Part shown: positions 6,625 through 6,832 of the stretch, piece by piece
Layout of the letters: every line of letters begins with the position of its first letter
How positions within the stretch are numbered: position 1 is the stretch's first letter
Assembly: GCA_028288905.1 (NCBI GenBank)
Contig: JAQGHJ010000362.1
Span: 1-6,832 of the forward strand
Direction: 5' to 3'
Length of the DNA stretch: 6,832 nt
From: Phycisphaerales bacterium
GTDB taxonomy: Bacteria > Planctomycetota > Phycisphaerae > Tepidisphaerales > Tepidisphaeraceae
Program-made: the position numbers and the translations under genes
Notes under the pieces: model-generated
Seen by the model: the letters and a program-made list of their open reading frames with translations, nothing else
What the model was told of the DNA's origin: nothing
Databases searched by the model: none

Positions 6625-6650
6625 GCGGACGCACGGTCGGGCTCGCTGTT

Positions 6651-6667
6651 GAACCCGGACCGGGTTC
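6651..6667. repeat. perfect inverted repeat, 8-bp arms
   Basis: GAACCCGG (6651-6658) and CCGGGTTC (6660-6667) flank a single base. The near absence of a loop argues against an RNA hairpin and for a dyad bound by a protein dimer. Confidence 0.45.
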
Positions 6668-6705
6668 GGCAAGGAACGTCCCGTGACCCGTCCTGCCGGG
6701 GTACC

Positions 6706-6734
6706 CGCTGTCGCCCCCGAGAGGGGCGACGGCG
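6706..6734. other. strong hairpin, 12-bp stem and 5-base loop
   Basis: CGCTGTCGCCCC (6706-6717) pairs with GGGGCGACGGCG (6723-6734) with one T-G pair, around loop CGAGA. No T run follows on either strand. It may be part of a structured RNA or a transcription pause, but no RNA family is recognised. Confidence 0.45.
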
Positions 6735-6832
6735 CGGCCGGTGGCAGTACCCGGCTGAACACAACAACATCACCTTGACGGACAGCGGCGGCTGGTACTG
6801 AACGGACCCCTCGCCTTCCGGCCCTTGGCACG

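Larger units (their letters stand above)
6447..6832. other. repeat-rich non-coding region upstream of the integrase
   Basis: No open frame here has convincing codon bias. The frame that extends the integrase upstream to 6773 translates the tRNA-like and terminator sequences, so it is rejected. Composition is locally lower in GC (about 6470-6625) than the genes. The stretch carries short direct and inverted repeats, a T-arm-like sequence, an intrinsic terminator and two hairpins, listed separately. The last roughly 100 bases (6735-6832) show nothing I can identify. Confidence 0.5.

Noticed and set aside
6447..6773. Upstream extension of the integrase frame to 6773
   Set aside because: It would translate the terminator, the T-arm-like sequence (giving a GVEPHIEPH-type peptide typical of spurious tRNA-antisense reading) and the repeats; codon bias begins only at ATG 6446.
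6586..6831. 81-codon minus-strand open frame at the right edge
   Set aside because: There is no coding bias; part of it is just the translated 12-bp tandem repeat, and it covers two hairpins.
1..6832. CRISPR array, toxin-antitoxin pair or multi-gene defence system
   Set aside because: No regularly spaced repeats of array length, no paired small overlapping genes and no nuclease or effector domains beyond the helicase and recombinase were seen.

Overview
The window is very GC-rich, with nearly every third codon position G or C in the convincing genes. It reads like a chromosome segment of a planctomycete, probably of the Gemmataceae. The clues are a short RRM-type RNA-binding protein with a glycine-rich tail, a tyrosine recombinase with a degenerate active site, several orphan small proteins, and mostly weak or absent Shine-Dalgarno sequences. 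The lineage is an inference from style; no marker gene proves it.

Layout, left to right. (1) 12-2259, minus strand: a RecD2-type ATP-dependent DNA helicase, complete at both ends but broken by a frameshift at a 7-bp tandem duplication (530-546). (2) 2260-2498: a divergent intergenic region with a perfect inverted repeat, a possible promoter for the helicase, and the leader of the next gene. (3) 2499-2810, plus strand: a single-RRM RNA-binding protein with a good ribosome-binding site, followed by a strong intrinsic terminator (2851-2884). (4) 3030-3596, minus strand: a predicted secreted protein of unknown function. (5) 3695-3913, plus strand: a 72-residue beta-rich protein of unknown function. 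(6) 4000 to about 4746, minus strand: a helical protein of unknown function whose 5' end looks abnormal. (7) 4747-5132: no credible gene. (8) 5133-6446, minus strand: a tyrosine recombinase/integrase lacking the first catalytic arginine and the usual box II histidine. (9) 6447-6832: no credible gene, but dense short repeats, a tRNA T-arm-like sequence, an intrinsic terminator (6560-6585) and two further hairpins. This is what the attachment and regulatory end of an integrated element could look like.

The genes do not form an operon. The left half is housekeeping in character (DNA repair helicase, RNA-binding protein). The right half looks like the edge of a mobile or formerly mobile element: an integrase starting about 70 bp from a tRNA-3'-end-like sequence, with 12-bp-period repeats around it. 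No complete new multi-gene system is visible. The most notable observations are the recent-looking helicase frameshift, the altered recombinase active site, and the repeat-rich putative attachment region.
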